A stretch of DNA of 40,573 nt from Phycisphaerae bacterium (GTDB lineage Bacteria; Planctomycetota; Phycisphaerae; Sedimentisphaerales; Anaerohalosphaeraceae). The stretch's first letter is position 1, and each line of letters begins with the position of its first letter. The stretch lies in assembly GCA_018052735.1 (NCBI GenBank), contig JAGPMT010000028.1, forward strand, positions 1 to 40,573. Reading direction: 5' to 3'. Below, piece by piece: positions 18,030-25,856 of the stretch. The translations under genes were made by a program, and so were the position numbers. Below the pieces are notes generated by a model. It was not told the origin of the DNA. It did not search any database and saw only the letters and a list, made by a program, of their open reading frames with translations.

Positions 18030-20441
18030 ATGGCTGTTCGTTCATTCTGCAACGTATTAGTAGCAATTGCGGCACTTTTACTGTTGGGGGCTCATTCGTA
18101 CGGGAATGACTGGCCGCATTGGCGGGGGCCTGATTACGACGGCATCAGCAAAGAAACGCAATGGGATCCATCCGGTAAAGACAGCAAAATCCTCTGGGAG
18201 GCACAGGTAGGAATCGGTTTTTCCGCTGTGTCCGTGGCCAACGGCAAGGCCTATACAATCGGCAACATCAATAAGGAAACCGATGTTGTCTATTGTTTTG
18301 ATGCCGTTACCGGCAAGGAACTCTGGCGGCATGAATATCCTGAAAAACTGGGTGCAAAATACTATGAAGGCGGCACACACAGCACCCCGACCATCGAAAA
18401 CGGAAAAGTCTATACTGTCAGCAAATTCGGCAAAGTATTCTGTCTGGATGCCGATACCGGCGCCGTTGTCTGGCAAATCGAGCTTCCCTTCAAAACGCCC
18501 GAATGGGGTTTTGCAACCTCAGCGCTGATAGTCGGCGAAAAGCTGATTTTAAATGTCGGTTCTGCCGGTCTGGCCTTGGACAAGGCCACCGGCCGGATCA
18601 TCTGGAAAAGCGACAACAGCGAGCCCGGTTACGCCACACCCGTCCCGTATATGCACGATGGAATACCTGCTGTAGCGATATTCGGCAAAGATACCGTTAT
18701 GGGTATCCAGATTGCAGATGGAAAACAGCTCTGGTCTGCCCCGTGGAAAACCCAGTATGATGTGAACGCCTCTGATCCGATTATTGTCGGCAAAGAATGC
18801 TTCGTTACTTCCGGATACAATCGGGGGGCTGGTCTTATTGATTTTTCCCAAGCCCAGCCCAAAATGGTCTGGGAAAATAAAAATATGCGCTCCCAGTTGA
18901 GCGGGCCTGTTTTAATCGATGGATACCTGTACGGTATTGATGACAACCAGCTGGTTTGTCTGGATTGGAAAACCGGACAGAAGAAGTGGGCCTTTGCAGA
19001 TGTTAAAAAGGGCGCAGTCAGTGCTGCCGGCAGCACCCTAATTGTCATCGGCGAAAAGGGAATGCTCTATACAATCAAGGCCTCCCCTGAAAGCTGTCAG
19101 CCGATTGCGTCCGTTCCGGTGCTCAACGGCAAATGCTGGACAATGCCGGTTCTGGCCAACGGACGCCTCTATGTCCGTGATACAGGGGGGCATTTGGTCT
19201 GTGTGGATATGCAGGACAAAAACGCCCCGCTGGTTACGCCGGCGATTGTCCCTGCGGAAAATCCCCAGTGGCCGCAGTGGCAGGGGCCTAACCGCGATAA
19301 TCTCAGTTCCGAAACCGGCCTTCTCAAGCAATGGCCGGCCGAAGGCCCCAAGATGCTGTGGGCCGCTGAAGGCATCGGCGAGGGCTACTCCTCCCCGACC
19401 ATTGCCGAAGGCCGCATTTATATTACCGGAATGAAAGACAACGAAGGTTTTTTGACCTGTCTGGATATGGACGGCAAACAGCTCTGGACAGCCAATTACG
19501 GCCCCGAATGGCGCCGTGCCACACCGGGCGTACGCTGTACGCCCACAGTGGATAACGGCTGTGTCTATGTCATCAGCGGCACCGGTCAGGTTGGCTGCTT
19601 TGATGCCCAGTCCGGTCAGAAGCTCTGGCTGGTGGATGCCTTCGGCCAGCTCGAAGGACAATATGGTATGTGGGGCATTGCCGAATCCCCCCTCATTGTT
19701 GAAGATAAGGTCATTTTCATTGTCGGCGGCAAGAAAGCGATGGTGGCCGCCCTGAATAAAAAAGACGGTTCAACAGTCTGGACAGTCCCCTCCAACGGCA
19801 GCCGGAGTGCCTATTCTTCTCCCATCGCCTTCCAGTGGGGCGGCAAAACCATCATCGCCGGCATGACCGAAAGCGTTTTGTTCGGCCTCAACGCCGCCGA
19901 TGGAACTGTTCTCTGGACATTCCCGATTCAGGACTATGTCTCCAGAAATCAGAAAATCCATCCCAATACACCCTATTTCAAAGATGGGCTGATTTTCTAT
20001 ACCAGCGGGTATGATATGGGGGCCGTTCAGCTTCGAATTGCACCGGATGCCGCCAGCGTTGAAAAGGTCTGGACTAATCCTGAAATCGACTGCCACCACG
20101 GCGGCTTTGTTGTACTTGACGGATATATCTATACAAGCGACTGGCGCGGCAACGATAACGGCTATTGGCTCTGCGCGGACTGGAAAACCGGCAAAATCCT
20201 CTGGACGCATAAATGGCTCAACAAGGGCAGCTTGACCTTTGCCGACGGCTTGCTCTATTGTTATGCTGAAAAGGACGGGCAGGTCGGACTTGTCAAGCCG
20301 TCGCCGGAAGCGTTTAATTTAATCAGTGCGTTTCCGATTACAAAAGGCCAGAAAGAGCACTGGGCACATCCGGTCGTCTGCGGGAAAACACTTTACATCC
20401 GCCACGGCGATGTCTTGATGGCGTATGATATTGCGGCTTAA
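18030..20441 (+). CDS. Secreted double PQQ-like beta-propeller protein
   Basis: An 803-residue protein with a clear Sec signal peptide (residues 1-25, ending near SYG-ND). It holds two tandem PQQ/BamB-like propellers of about 390 residues. The first opens with DWPHWRGPDYDGIS and the second, near residue 410, with QWPQWQGPNRDNLS; both continue with a related L-W/A-E-x-G-I-G pattern, so the gene arose by internal duplication. Blade signatures include CFDAVTGKELWRHEYP, CLDADTGAVVWQIELP and CFDAQSGQKLWLVDAF. There is no CxxCH motif. It starts 27 bases after the flavoprotein gene with GGGAGAA as ribosome-binding site. Location should be periplasmic. It may be the exported component that interacts with the electron-transfer chain or a scaffold for it; no enzyme activity can be assigned. 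Confidence 0.88.
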   Translation: MAVRSFCNVLVAIAALLLLGAHSYGNDWPHWRGPDYDGISKETQWDPSGKDSKILWEAQVGIGFSAVSVANGKAYTIGNINKETDVVYCFDAVTGKELWRHEYPEKLGAKYYEGGTHSTPTIENGKVYTVSKFGKVFCLDADTGAVVWQIELPFKTPEWGFATSALIVGEKLILNVGSAGLALDKATGRIIWKSDNSEPGYATPVPYMHDGIPAVAIFGKDTVMGIQIADGKQLWSAPWKTQYDVNASDPIIVGKECFVTSGYNRGAGLIDFSQAQPKMVWENKNMRSQLSGPVLIDGYLYGIDDNQLVCLDWKTGQKKWAFADVKKGAVSAAGSTLIVIGEKGMLYTIKASPESCQPIASVPVLNGKCWTMPVLANGRLYVRDTGGHLVCVDMQDKNAPLVTPAIVPAENPQWPQWQGPNRDNLSSETGLLKQWPAEGPKMLWAAEGIGEGYSSPTIAEGRIYITGMKDNEGFLTCLDMDGKQLWTANYGPEWRRATPGVRCTPTVDNGCVYVISGTGQVGCFDAQSGQKLWLVDAFGQLEGQYGMWGIAESPLIVEDKVIFIVGGKKAMVAALNKKDGSTVWTVPSNGSRSAYSSPIAFQWGGKTIIAGMTESVLFGLNAADGTVLWTFPIQDYVSRNQKIHPNTPYFKDGLIFYTSGYDMGAVQLRIAPDAASVEKVWTNPEIDCHHGGFVVLDGYIYTSDWRGNDNGYWLCADWKTGKILWTHKWLNKGSLTFADGLLYCYAEKDGQVGLVKPSPEAFNLISAFPITKGQKEHWAHPVVCGKTLYIRHGDVLMAYDIAA

Positions 20442-20453
20442 AATCGGGATTGT

Positions 20454-21281
20454 ATGACGATTGTTCTGTGCAGGTGCAGAAACGCCGGATGGATTGCAGA
20501 AGATATCCTTCAATCGGCCTTGGAACTGCTTAAGCCGGCCGGTCGCCGTTTGGTCTGCGTGGATGACCTCTGTGCATTGGCCGCCGAACAAGATCCTTTA
20601 TTCCAGCAGTGGGCAGCCAAAGAAAATCTGGTCGTTGCGGCCTGTTTTGAGCGGGCTGTCAGGGCCCTGTTTGCCCATGCGGGTATCCGCGAGCAGCTAG
20701 TCGCCCGGTTTGTCAACCTGCGGGCAATTCAAACACCTCAGGAGGCAAAGGCAGCTGTCCGAAATGCTATCCCGGAGCAGGGCTGTCCGGATGCTCTTTC
20801 GGGTGAGCCGGTTGATATCCAAACAGCCCAGTCGGATTGGGTGCCGTGGTTTCCGGTCATCGACCGTCAGCGCTGCCGAAACTGCATGCAGTGCCTCAAT
20901 TTCTGCCTGTTTGGGGTGTACGGTCAGGTTGACCAGACGGTTCGGGTGCTCCGGCCGAAAAAATGCAAGACCGGCTGTCCTGCCTGTGCCCGTGTCTGCC
21001 CCTATGCGGCTATTATCTTTCCTAAATATGACAAAAGCCCCATCAACGGCGATGCAGTCGACCAGCAGCAATGGGAGCAGGCATCGGCCGCCTCCGCTGA
21101 ATCGTTCAAACACCGCCTGTCGGCCAATATTTACCAGTTCCTGAAAAACCGTGCCCAGAACAGTCCCGATTCTCTTTCTCCCGACCTGCGAAAGCTCAAA
21201 GACCAGTTCGACATTCCTGACAGCATCTTTAATCCGCCGCCTTCCCAGTCGGGTCCGCCTGAACGCAGCGAAAACGGCTGA
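20454..21281 (+). CDS. HdrA-like N-terminal domain / dicluster [4Fe-4S] protein
   Basis: A 275-residue protein, last gene of the redox locus, 12 bases after the double propeller. Residues 130-190 hold two [4Fe-4S] motifs: C141-x2-C144-x2-C147-x3-C151 and C171-x3-C175-x2-C178-x3-C182-P. The first 90 residues (VLCRCRNAGWIAEDIL; VCVDDLC; NLVVAACFERAVRALFAHAGI) follow the pattern of the N-terminal domain of heterodisulfide reductase HdrA (CHCG, a CS-containing loop, VVAACSPR-x-HE-x-F). I infer remote homology; an alignment is needed. The rest of HdrA, including its FAD domain, is absent. The C-terminal 85 residues are charged and low-complexity. Probably cytoplasmic (no signal), so a candidate electron carrier to or from the NuoE-F/GltD-like pair. 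Confidence 0.75.
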   Translation: MTIVLCRCRNAGWIAEDILQSALELLKPAGRRLVCVDDLCALAAEQDPLFQQWAAKENLVVAACFERAVRALFAHAGIREQLVARFVNLRAIQTPQEAKAAVRNAIPEQGCPDALSGEPVDIQTAQSDWVPWFPVIDRQRCRNCMQCLNFCLFGVYGQVDQTVRVLRPKKCKTGCPACARVCPYAAIIFPKYDKSPINGDAVDQQQWEQASAASAESFKHRLSANIYQFLKNRAQNSPDSLSPDLRKLKDQFDIPDSIFNPPPSQSGPPERSENG

Positions 21282-21289
21282 ATTTTATA

Positions 21290-21318
21290 TTGTCAATCGC
21301 TGCGGTTTGTGCCACAAT
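21290..21318 (+). promoter_or_regulatory. Candidate promoter for lptF-lptG
   Basis: TTGTCA (21290-21295) and CACAAT (21313-21318) with a 17-base spacer lie in the 69-base gap between the ferredoxin gene and lptF. It would separate the Lpt genes from the redox operon. The -10 match is modest. Confidence 0.35.
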
Positions 21319-21350
21319 AGCACAGACAAATTGACAGGCAAGGAAATCCA

Positions 21351-22958
21351 ATGGTTTTTATACTGCACAGGTATATTTTTCGCGAATTGTTTCGCGTTTT
21401 TCTGCTGGCGACTGTCGCCATGACGCTGATGCTCAGCGCCGGGATGCTGGTTCCGATCATCAGTCAGTTCGGAGTCAGTCCCCAGCAGATGCTCCATCTG
21501 CTGGGGTATTTTCTCCCGATCACGCTGACATTTGTGCTGCCGATGAGCGCCCTTTTTGCGGCCTCCATGATTTATGGACGATTGGCTGCTGATCGTGAAT
21601 TGGATGCCTGTCGGGCCAGCGGTATCAGTCTGGGGACGCTGGTTTATCCCGGCCTGACCCTGTCCATTCTGGTGGCGGCGGCCAATCTGGGGCTGAGCTT
21701 CTATGTGGCACCGGCTTTTGTCCACCGCAGCGAGCGCAGCGTCAAGGCCAACGCCGAGCAGATATTGTTTCGCAATATTCAGCGGAAAGGGTATTATGCC
21801 CTGCCCCAGAGCCGCTATAAGCTGTTTGCCGATTTTGCGGATCCGAAGAATAACCTGCTGGAAGGGGTGGTGATTGTGGATTTGGCCGAAGACCGGCCGG
21901 CCCGCCTTGTGACGGCCGAACGGGCCAGAGTCCGCATCGATACATACAGAGACTACAACGAAGCGGCTATTGTCGCCCAGAATTCCCATCGGCTGGATGA
22001 AGTGGCTCCGGCGTTTATCGGCAACGTGTCCATTACCACACGGTTTGCCTCGCTGCTGACTGACAAAATCAAATTTCAAAAGCTCGAGCAGCTCAAGCGT
22101 ATTCAGGCAGATAAAATGAACTATTTCCCTATCCGCCAGCAGGCGCTGGAGGTTCGGGCACAGCTGGCAATGAAATTGCTGGCGGCCGATATTAACGCCC
22201 AAATGCAGACCACCAGTGAGTATTATCAATTCGAAGATGCAGATCGCACACGTGTCTATCGCCTGAGTGTCGGCCAGTGTCAAATCGATCCGAAAAAGCC
22301 CAGCCGCATCGAGCTGACCGGACCTGTCCGGCTGCTCCAAATTGATGCCTTGCGAAACAGTCTGACAATTCAGTATGACAGCCCCCGAGGCGTTTTGGCT
22401 TTTGAATTAGAAGGGGGGGATTTGCGGCTGGAGATGACCCTCGATAATCCCCTTTGGCAGCGTCCGGGTGTTCCATCAGGGCGTTCACTGCAAAAGTATG
22501 TCAATAATATCCGTTTCCCCGAAAAGCTGGCCGGCTTAATACCCGCCGACCAATTTCTGTCGAAAGCCGGCGATATCGTACTGGGGCAGTCGGATTTGCC
22601 GGTGGCGGCAGATGCTTCTCTCAAAGCGGCCTGCCGAAATCTCCTGAACCGGCTTCAGCGGGTGGACAACGAAATCTATGCCGAGATTCACTCCCGGCTG
22701 GTTTTGGGATTGGGGTGCGTGGCCTTGATACTGACGGGTATAGCCCTTGGCATTCAATTCCGCGGGGGCCATATGCTGACTGCCTTCGGAGCCAGTGCCA
22801 TTCCCGCCGGCCTGCTGGTGGTGTTTATCCTTTCCGGCAAGGAGCTGACAAAAAATCCAGCCGCTCCTGCAATGACCGGTGTCACGGTCATGTGGACCGG
22901 ACTGATTGTGCTGGGCATCGTAACCCTGATTAGCTATCGAAAACTGCTGCGTACATAA
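21351..22958 (+). CDS. lptF: LptF-like LPS export permease
   Basis: A 535-residue inner-membrane permease of the LptF/LptG (YjgP/YjgQ) family, which with LptB extracts lipopolysaccharide from the inner membrane. N-terminal LHRYIFRELFRVFLLATVAM is the family start. Helices near 12-35, 50-80 and 95-120 precede a periplasmic beta-jellyroll domain, and three helices lie at about 455-530. E. coli LptF is about 366 residues; the extra length is in the periplasmic domain (about 130-450), which includes a charged helical segment around 235-285. ATG 21351 has AGGAAAT 6 bases upstream. The second Lpt permease follows after 16 bases. The assignment as F rather than G rests on gene order. Confidence 0.88.
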   Translation: MVFILHRYIFRELFRVFLLATVAMTLMLSAGMLVPIISQFGVSPQQMLHLLGYFLPITLTFVLPMSALFAASMIYGRLAADRELDACRASGISLGTLVYPGLTLSILVAAANLGLSFYVAPAFVHRSERSVKANAEQILFRNIQRKGYYALPQSRYKLFADFADPKNNLLEGVVIVDLAEDRPARLVTAERARVRIDTYRDYNEAAIVAQNSHRLDEVAPAFIGNVSITTRFASLLTDKIKFQKLEQLKRIQADKMNYFPIRQQALEVRAQLAMKLLAADINAQMQTTSEYYQFEDADRTRVYRLSVGQCQIDPKKPSRIELTGPVRLLQIDALRNSLTIQYDSPRGVLAFELEGGDLRLEMTLDNPLWQRPGVPSGRSLQKYVNNIRFPEKLAGLIPADQFLSKAGDIVLGQSDLPVAADASLKAACRNLLNRLQRVDNEIYAEIHSRLVLGLGCVALILTGIALGIQFRGGHMLTAFGASAIPAGLLVVFILSGKELTKNPAAPAMTGVTVMWTGLIVLGIVTLISYRKLLRT

Positions 22959-22974
22959 GAAGCTGTTAAGATAA

Positions 22975-24120
22975 ATGATGAAAATCTTAGATCGTTATAT
23001 TGCGAGAAATTTTTTGGTCGGCTATGTCATCGCCTTGTGCGTGATGTTAGGGATGTTCCTGACCGTTGACCTGTTTGTCCATCTGGATGAGTTTGCCGAA
23101 CTCCGTTCGGTGGACGTGCCGGCGGATGCTGCTTGGGGCAATGTCGTTTTAGCGATAGGCCGCTTTTATGCCATTCGCTGCTGTTTGTGGTATAAAGACA
23201 TGGCCGGAATGATTATGGTTGTGGCGGCCGTTTTTTCGTTGGCCCGAATGACCCGCAGCAATGAGCTGATAGCTGTGATGGCTTCCGGTACAAGCTTAAA
23301 ACGCATTCTGGCCCCGATTCTTTTTCTGTCGCTGCTGCTGACAGGGCTGATGATTGTTGATCAGGAGGCAGTTATTCCCCGGTTTTCCTATGAATTGAGC
23401 CGCAAGCATGATGAATTATCCCAGCAGGGAACATTCGATATCTGGTTCATCGGCGACAACAACGGCAGTTTGTTCTGCAGCCCCCGCTTTGATGAAAAAA
23501 ACCGCGTTCTCTACGAACCCCTGATTATTCTCCGCCAGCCCCGTGCTGATTCCGAAGATATTTTCCGCATCCGCGGCAAAATTCAGGCCGATGCTGCTGT
23601 GTATGACAGCCAGCGCAAAGGGTGGATTCTGACCAATGGCCGCTGGATGCAGGTATCGGAAAATGAGCAGGATCTAACCCCGATTCAGCAAAGCCAGCCG
23701 ATCGATTTTTACCCCAGCAGTCTGACTGCCGACGATATTCCTGTCCGCCGCCGAGAAGGTTTCAAATCTCTGCTCAGTCTGCGTCAGCTGACCGAATTGG
23801 AAAGAAATCCCGGCACACGCCGAACCGATCTGGCCGAACTGGCAGTCCAGAAACACAGCCGCATTACCGATCCGCTGATTAATCTTATTATGCTGATGGT
23901 CGCCTTGCCTGTGCTGGTCTGCCGGGATCCCAAAGCAATGAAAAATGCAATTATTATCAGTTTTTTGACGACCTTGAGCTGCTTTGTTACGGTTTTTATC
24001 TGCAAGCTGTTTGCTGCAGAGGTAATTTTGGGTCAATTGCGGCCGGCTCTCTGGACGTGGGCGCCCATTTTTATTTTCTTTCCCATAGCCCTGATTGAAA
24101 TCGATTCAATGAGGACGTAA
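22975..24120 (+). CDS. lptG: LptG-like LPS export permease
   Basis: A 381-residue member of the same family as the preceding gene and of standard length. It begins MMKILDRYIARNFLVGYVIA, the typical LptF/G opening, with helices near 15-35, 55-85 and 100-125. A periplasmic domain spans about 130-290 and three C-terminal helices 300-378. The pair would form the heterodimeric membrane core of the Lpt exporter; lptB, lptC and lptA are not in the window. ATGATG at 22975/22978 gives two possible starts. Presence of the pair supports an LPS-like outer membrane. Confidence 0.88.
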   Translation: MMKILDRYIARNFLVGYVIALCVMLGMFLTVDLFVHLDEFAELRSVDVPADAAWGNVVLAIGRFYAIRCCLWYKDMAGMIMVVAAVFSLARMTRSNELIAVMASGTSLKRILAPILFLSLLLTGLMIVDQEAVIPRFSYELSRKHDELSQQGTFDIWFIGDNNGSLFCSPRFDEKNRVLYEPLIILRQPRADSEDIFRIRGKIQADAAVYDSQRKGWILTNGRWMQVSENEQDLTPIQQSQPIDFYPSSLTADDIPVRRREGFKSLLSLRQLTELERNPGTRRTDLAELAVQKHSRITDPLINLIMLMVALPVLVCRDPKAMKNAIIISFLTTLSCFVTVFICKLFAAEVILGQLRPALWTWAPIFIFFPIALIEIDSMRT

Positions 24121-24146
24121 AGCCCTCCTTCTGTTCACCTTTTGTA

Positions 24147-24224
24147 GCAGATAATAGTTATCGGACGGTAGTTGTCCGGCGACAAACTTTTATCTCCAAG
24201 ATAGTGGACCGATAATATCTCTGC
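24147..24224 (+). other. Hairpin-rich intergenic segment between lptG and the PilZ gene
   Basis: Arms 24147-24164 and 24209-24224 can pair (GCAGA with TCTGC and TTATCGG with CCGATAA). Alternative smaller hairpins lie inside: CGGAC/GTCCG (24162-24166 with 24174-24178) and TTGTC-CGGC-GACAA (24172-24185), the latter followed by ACTTTT. It may be an lptG terminator or a structured leader. No known riboswitch consensus was recognised. The rest of the gap (24225-24364) is AT-rich. Confidence 0.35.
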
Positions 24225-24302
24225 ATTTATCCAAATCTGAACTTAACTTCAATTTTTTCTAAAAAATAAATTATTTTATCTATATATACTAAATTGACCA
24301 GT

Positions 24303-24330
24303 TTGACATTGACGATAAGATATCTATGAC
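24303..24330 (+). promoter_or_regulatory. Candidate promoter for the PilZ gene
   Basis: A perfect -35 box TTGACA (24303-24308) is followed after 16 bases by a weak TATGAC (24325-24330), within an AT-rich stretch 35-60 bases before the PilZ start. A second TTGACC sits at 24294. The -35 is convincing, the -10 is not. Confidence 0.35.
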
Positions 24331-24364
24331 GTTATAGTTCACCACTTTTACGGAGAATGGAATT

Positions 24365-24685
24365 ATGGAGAGCACGATTGTCGAACAGCGTCAAGATGTC
24401 CGTTCGGAGTTAAGCTGGCCGGTCAGTATTTGGCTTCCACAGGCCAATCGTTTTTTCAACGGCCGAAGTGTTAATGTCAGCAGGGGCGGGGCATTCCTTT
24501 CTGTTCCTATGACCACTCCTGTCTGTCCCGGACAGGAAATCGAGATTAACTTCCCCCGTACGCCCACTCTGGCCCGTCAGAAGGGACAGTATGCCCGCAT
24601 TAAAAATGGACGTGTTTTAAGGGTTGAACGTCAGCGTATGCTGCAGGCCGGTTCCATCGGTATTGCTGTGCAGTTTGATAAATAG
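24365..24685 (+). CDS. PilZ-domain protein
   Basis: A 106-residue single-domain protein. The N-terminal RQDVRSELSWPVSIW matches the RxxxR motif and SVNVSRGGAFLSV matches the (D/N)xSxxG motif, which together bind cyclic di-GMP in PilZ domains. The C-terminus GSIGIAVQFDK is a typical final strand. The first motif is RxxxR in the sense of R9/R13, so c-di-GMP binding is plausible. Ribosome-binding site CGGAGAATGG lies just upstream of the ATG at 24365. It is a single-gene unit; a hairpin follows it. Output partner unknown. Confidence 0.85.
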   Translation: MESTIVEQRQDVRSELSWPVSIWLPQANRFFNGRSVNVSRGGAFLSVPMTTPVCPGQEIEINFPRTPTLARQKGQYARIKNGRVLRVERQRMLQAGSIGIAVQFDK

Positions 24686-24768
24686 TTGCAAACCGCCGAC
24701 ATATCTGCTTTTTTTTGGCAAGTCAAAACGGGTCCCGCGCCGTTTAAGTGCGGGTCAATATATTGAAA

Positions 24769-24797
24769 GGCCGGCATGATTTTTTATCATGCCGGCC
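24769..24797 (-). terminator. Strong hairpin between convergent genes
   Basis: Perfect 12-bp stem GGCCGGCATGAT / ATCATGCCGGCC around a TTTTT loop. On the minus strand it lies 19 bases after the DUF2959 stop and is followed by TTTCAATATATT, fitting an intrinsic terminator for that gene. On the plus strand it lacks a T-run but could still protect the PilZ mRNA end. A weaker CCCGC/GCGGG hairpin lies at 24734-24754. Confidence 0.75.
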
Positions 24798-24815
24798 GCG
24801 CTGTATCCCGGTGGT

Positions 24816-25484
24816 TTATGATTCCTGCTGGGTCATTTCCTGAATAAAGGCATCCGCTTCGTTAATCGAACGCTCCATTTCCCGAATCAATGTGCCGATT
24901 TCACTTTCCATGGTGCTTAATTCACTCTGCAGCGAAGCCACCGCCTGTGCATTGAGGTTGTGTTTGAGGAAGAGCACTTGGTCGCCGAAAGCCGCCAGCA
25001 CCGGCGCTATTTTCGATTCAGCCCGCTCCATTGCTCCTATCAGGCTCTTATAGCGCTGCTGGGTCTGCTCCAGTTTTGCCTGACTGGCTTTCCGGAGGGC
25101 GTCGCTGCTGTACTGATCCAGCTCTTTTTCCCATTCCTCAAACAGGGCTTTGGCGACCCGCTTGACATCCCCAATCCGTTCCTTTACGGCTTCGGCCTTC
25201 TTCTGGCAGCGCTGGTATTCGGCATTCAGCGTCTTGTATTTTTCTTCCAGCTTGCCCCCCTGAAAGTTTGCCACCGCACTGAACTCTTCCAGTGCCGAAG
25301 CGAACTGGGCTTTGGCTTCATTCTGTGCATCGCGGGCTTGGGCAACATTGCTGACCAGTATATCCCGCTTATGCACCCCGAATTTTTCCATCGTTCCATA
25401 ATACACTTTCTGACAGCCGGCAACAGCGGTTATTGCCGCAAGGGCTGCCAGAAGCGTGCAAAGTTGGCTTGGAATCGGCTTCAT
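24816..25484 (-). CDS. DUF2959 family lipoprotein
   Basis: A 222-residue lipoprotein. A lipobox (AVAGC, cysteine at residue 24) follows a hydrophobic signal, so the mature protein starts CQKVYYGTMEKFGVHKRDIL, which is the recognisable DUF2959 opening. The remainder is almost entirely charged alpha-helix and probably coiled coil, with long heptad-like stretches between about residues 45 and 215. Ribosome-binding site AAGGGGAAGG precedes the ATG. It lies downstream of the small YqaE-type gene on the same strand with a 30-base gap. Function of the family is unknown; the anchor suggests it faces the periplasm. Confidence 0.85.
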   Translation of the reverse strand: MKPIPSQLCTLLAALAAITAVAGCQKVYYGTMEKFGVHKRDILVSNVAQARDAQNEAKAQFASALEEFSAVANFQGGKLEEKYKTLNAEYQRCQKKAEAVKERIGDVKRVAKALFEEWEKELDQYSSDALRKASQAKLEQTQQRYKSLIGAMERAESKIAPVLAAFGDQVLFLKHNLNAQAVASLQSELSTMESEIGTLIREMERSINEADAFIQEMTQQES

Positions 25485-25514
25485 ACCTTCCCCTTTCTGT
25501 CTGTTTCGGACGGT

Positions 25515-25709
25515 TTATTTGTTTTTCAGGGCCTCAATAATTTTTTTTGTCCGTTTATCATCCAAGTGGCTGTGAACAACCAGAATGGCATGCACGACAC
25601 CCGGAATCCACCCCAGCAGCGTCAGCAGAATATTCAGCAGAAATTGTATCGGCTTGCCGCATAAAAGGACCGCCAGCGGCGGCAGAACAATCGCCAGAAA
25701 GTATCGCAT
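25515..25709 (-). CDS. YqaE/Pmp3 family small membrane protein
   Basis: A 64-residue proteolipid of the UPF0057 (YqaE/Pmp3) family with two hydrophobic segments. The pattern YFLAIVLPPLAVLLCGKP, then LLNILLTLLGWIPGVVHAI, matches the family, which is associated with stress tolerance and membrane potential in yeast and plants. The C-terminus is charged. ATAAAGGAGAGACG precedes the ATG. It is the first gene of a likely two-gene unit with the DUF2959 lipoprotein and is divergent from the E2-like gene. Confidence 0.85.
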   Translation of the reverse strand: MRYFLAIVLPPLAVLLCGKPIQFLLNILLTLLGWIPGVVHAILVVHSHLDDKRTKKIIEALKNK

Positions 25710-25856
25710 CGTCTCTCCTTTATAAAGCCTGTTTTTTGCGGCTTATTATAATCTTTGGCTTGCGTCCCGGCAATGGTATTTATGCTTGAATTGTTGTCCT
25801 GTCAAGCATACAATAAGGCTTCCAAATTGCATAAAAAAGCAGAAAGAGAAAGGACA

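Noticed and set aside
7745-20441. True PQQ-dependent quinohaemoprotein dehydrogenase
   Set aside because: The propellers lack CxxCH haem sites and the adjacent-cysteine motif of PQQ alcohol dehydrogenases; only the fold is shared.
21285-22340. 351-codon minus-strand open frame
   Set aside because: Antisense to lptF and without motifs.
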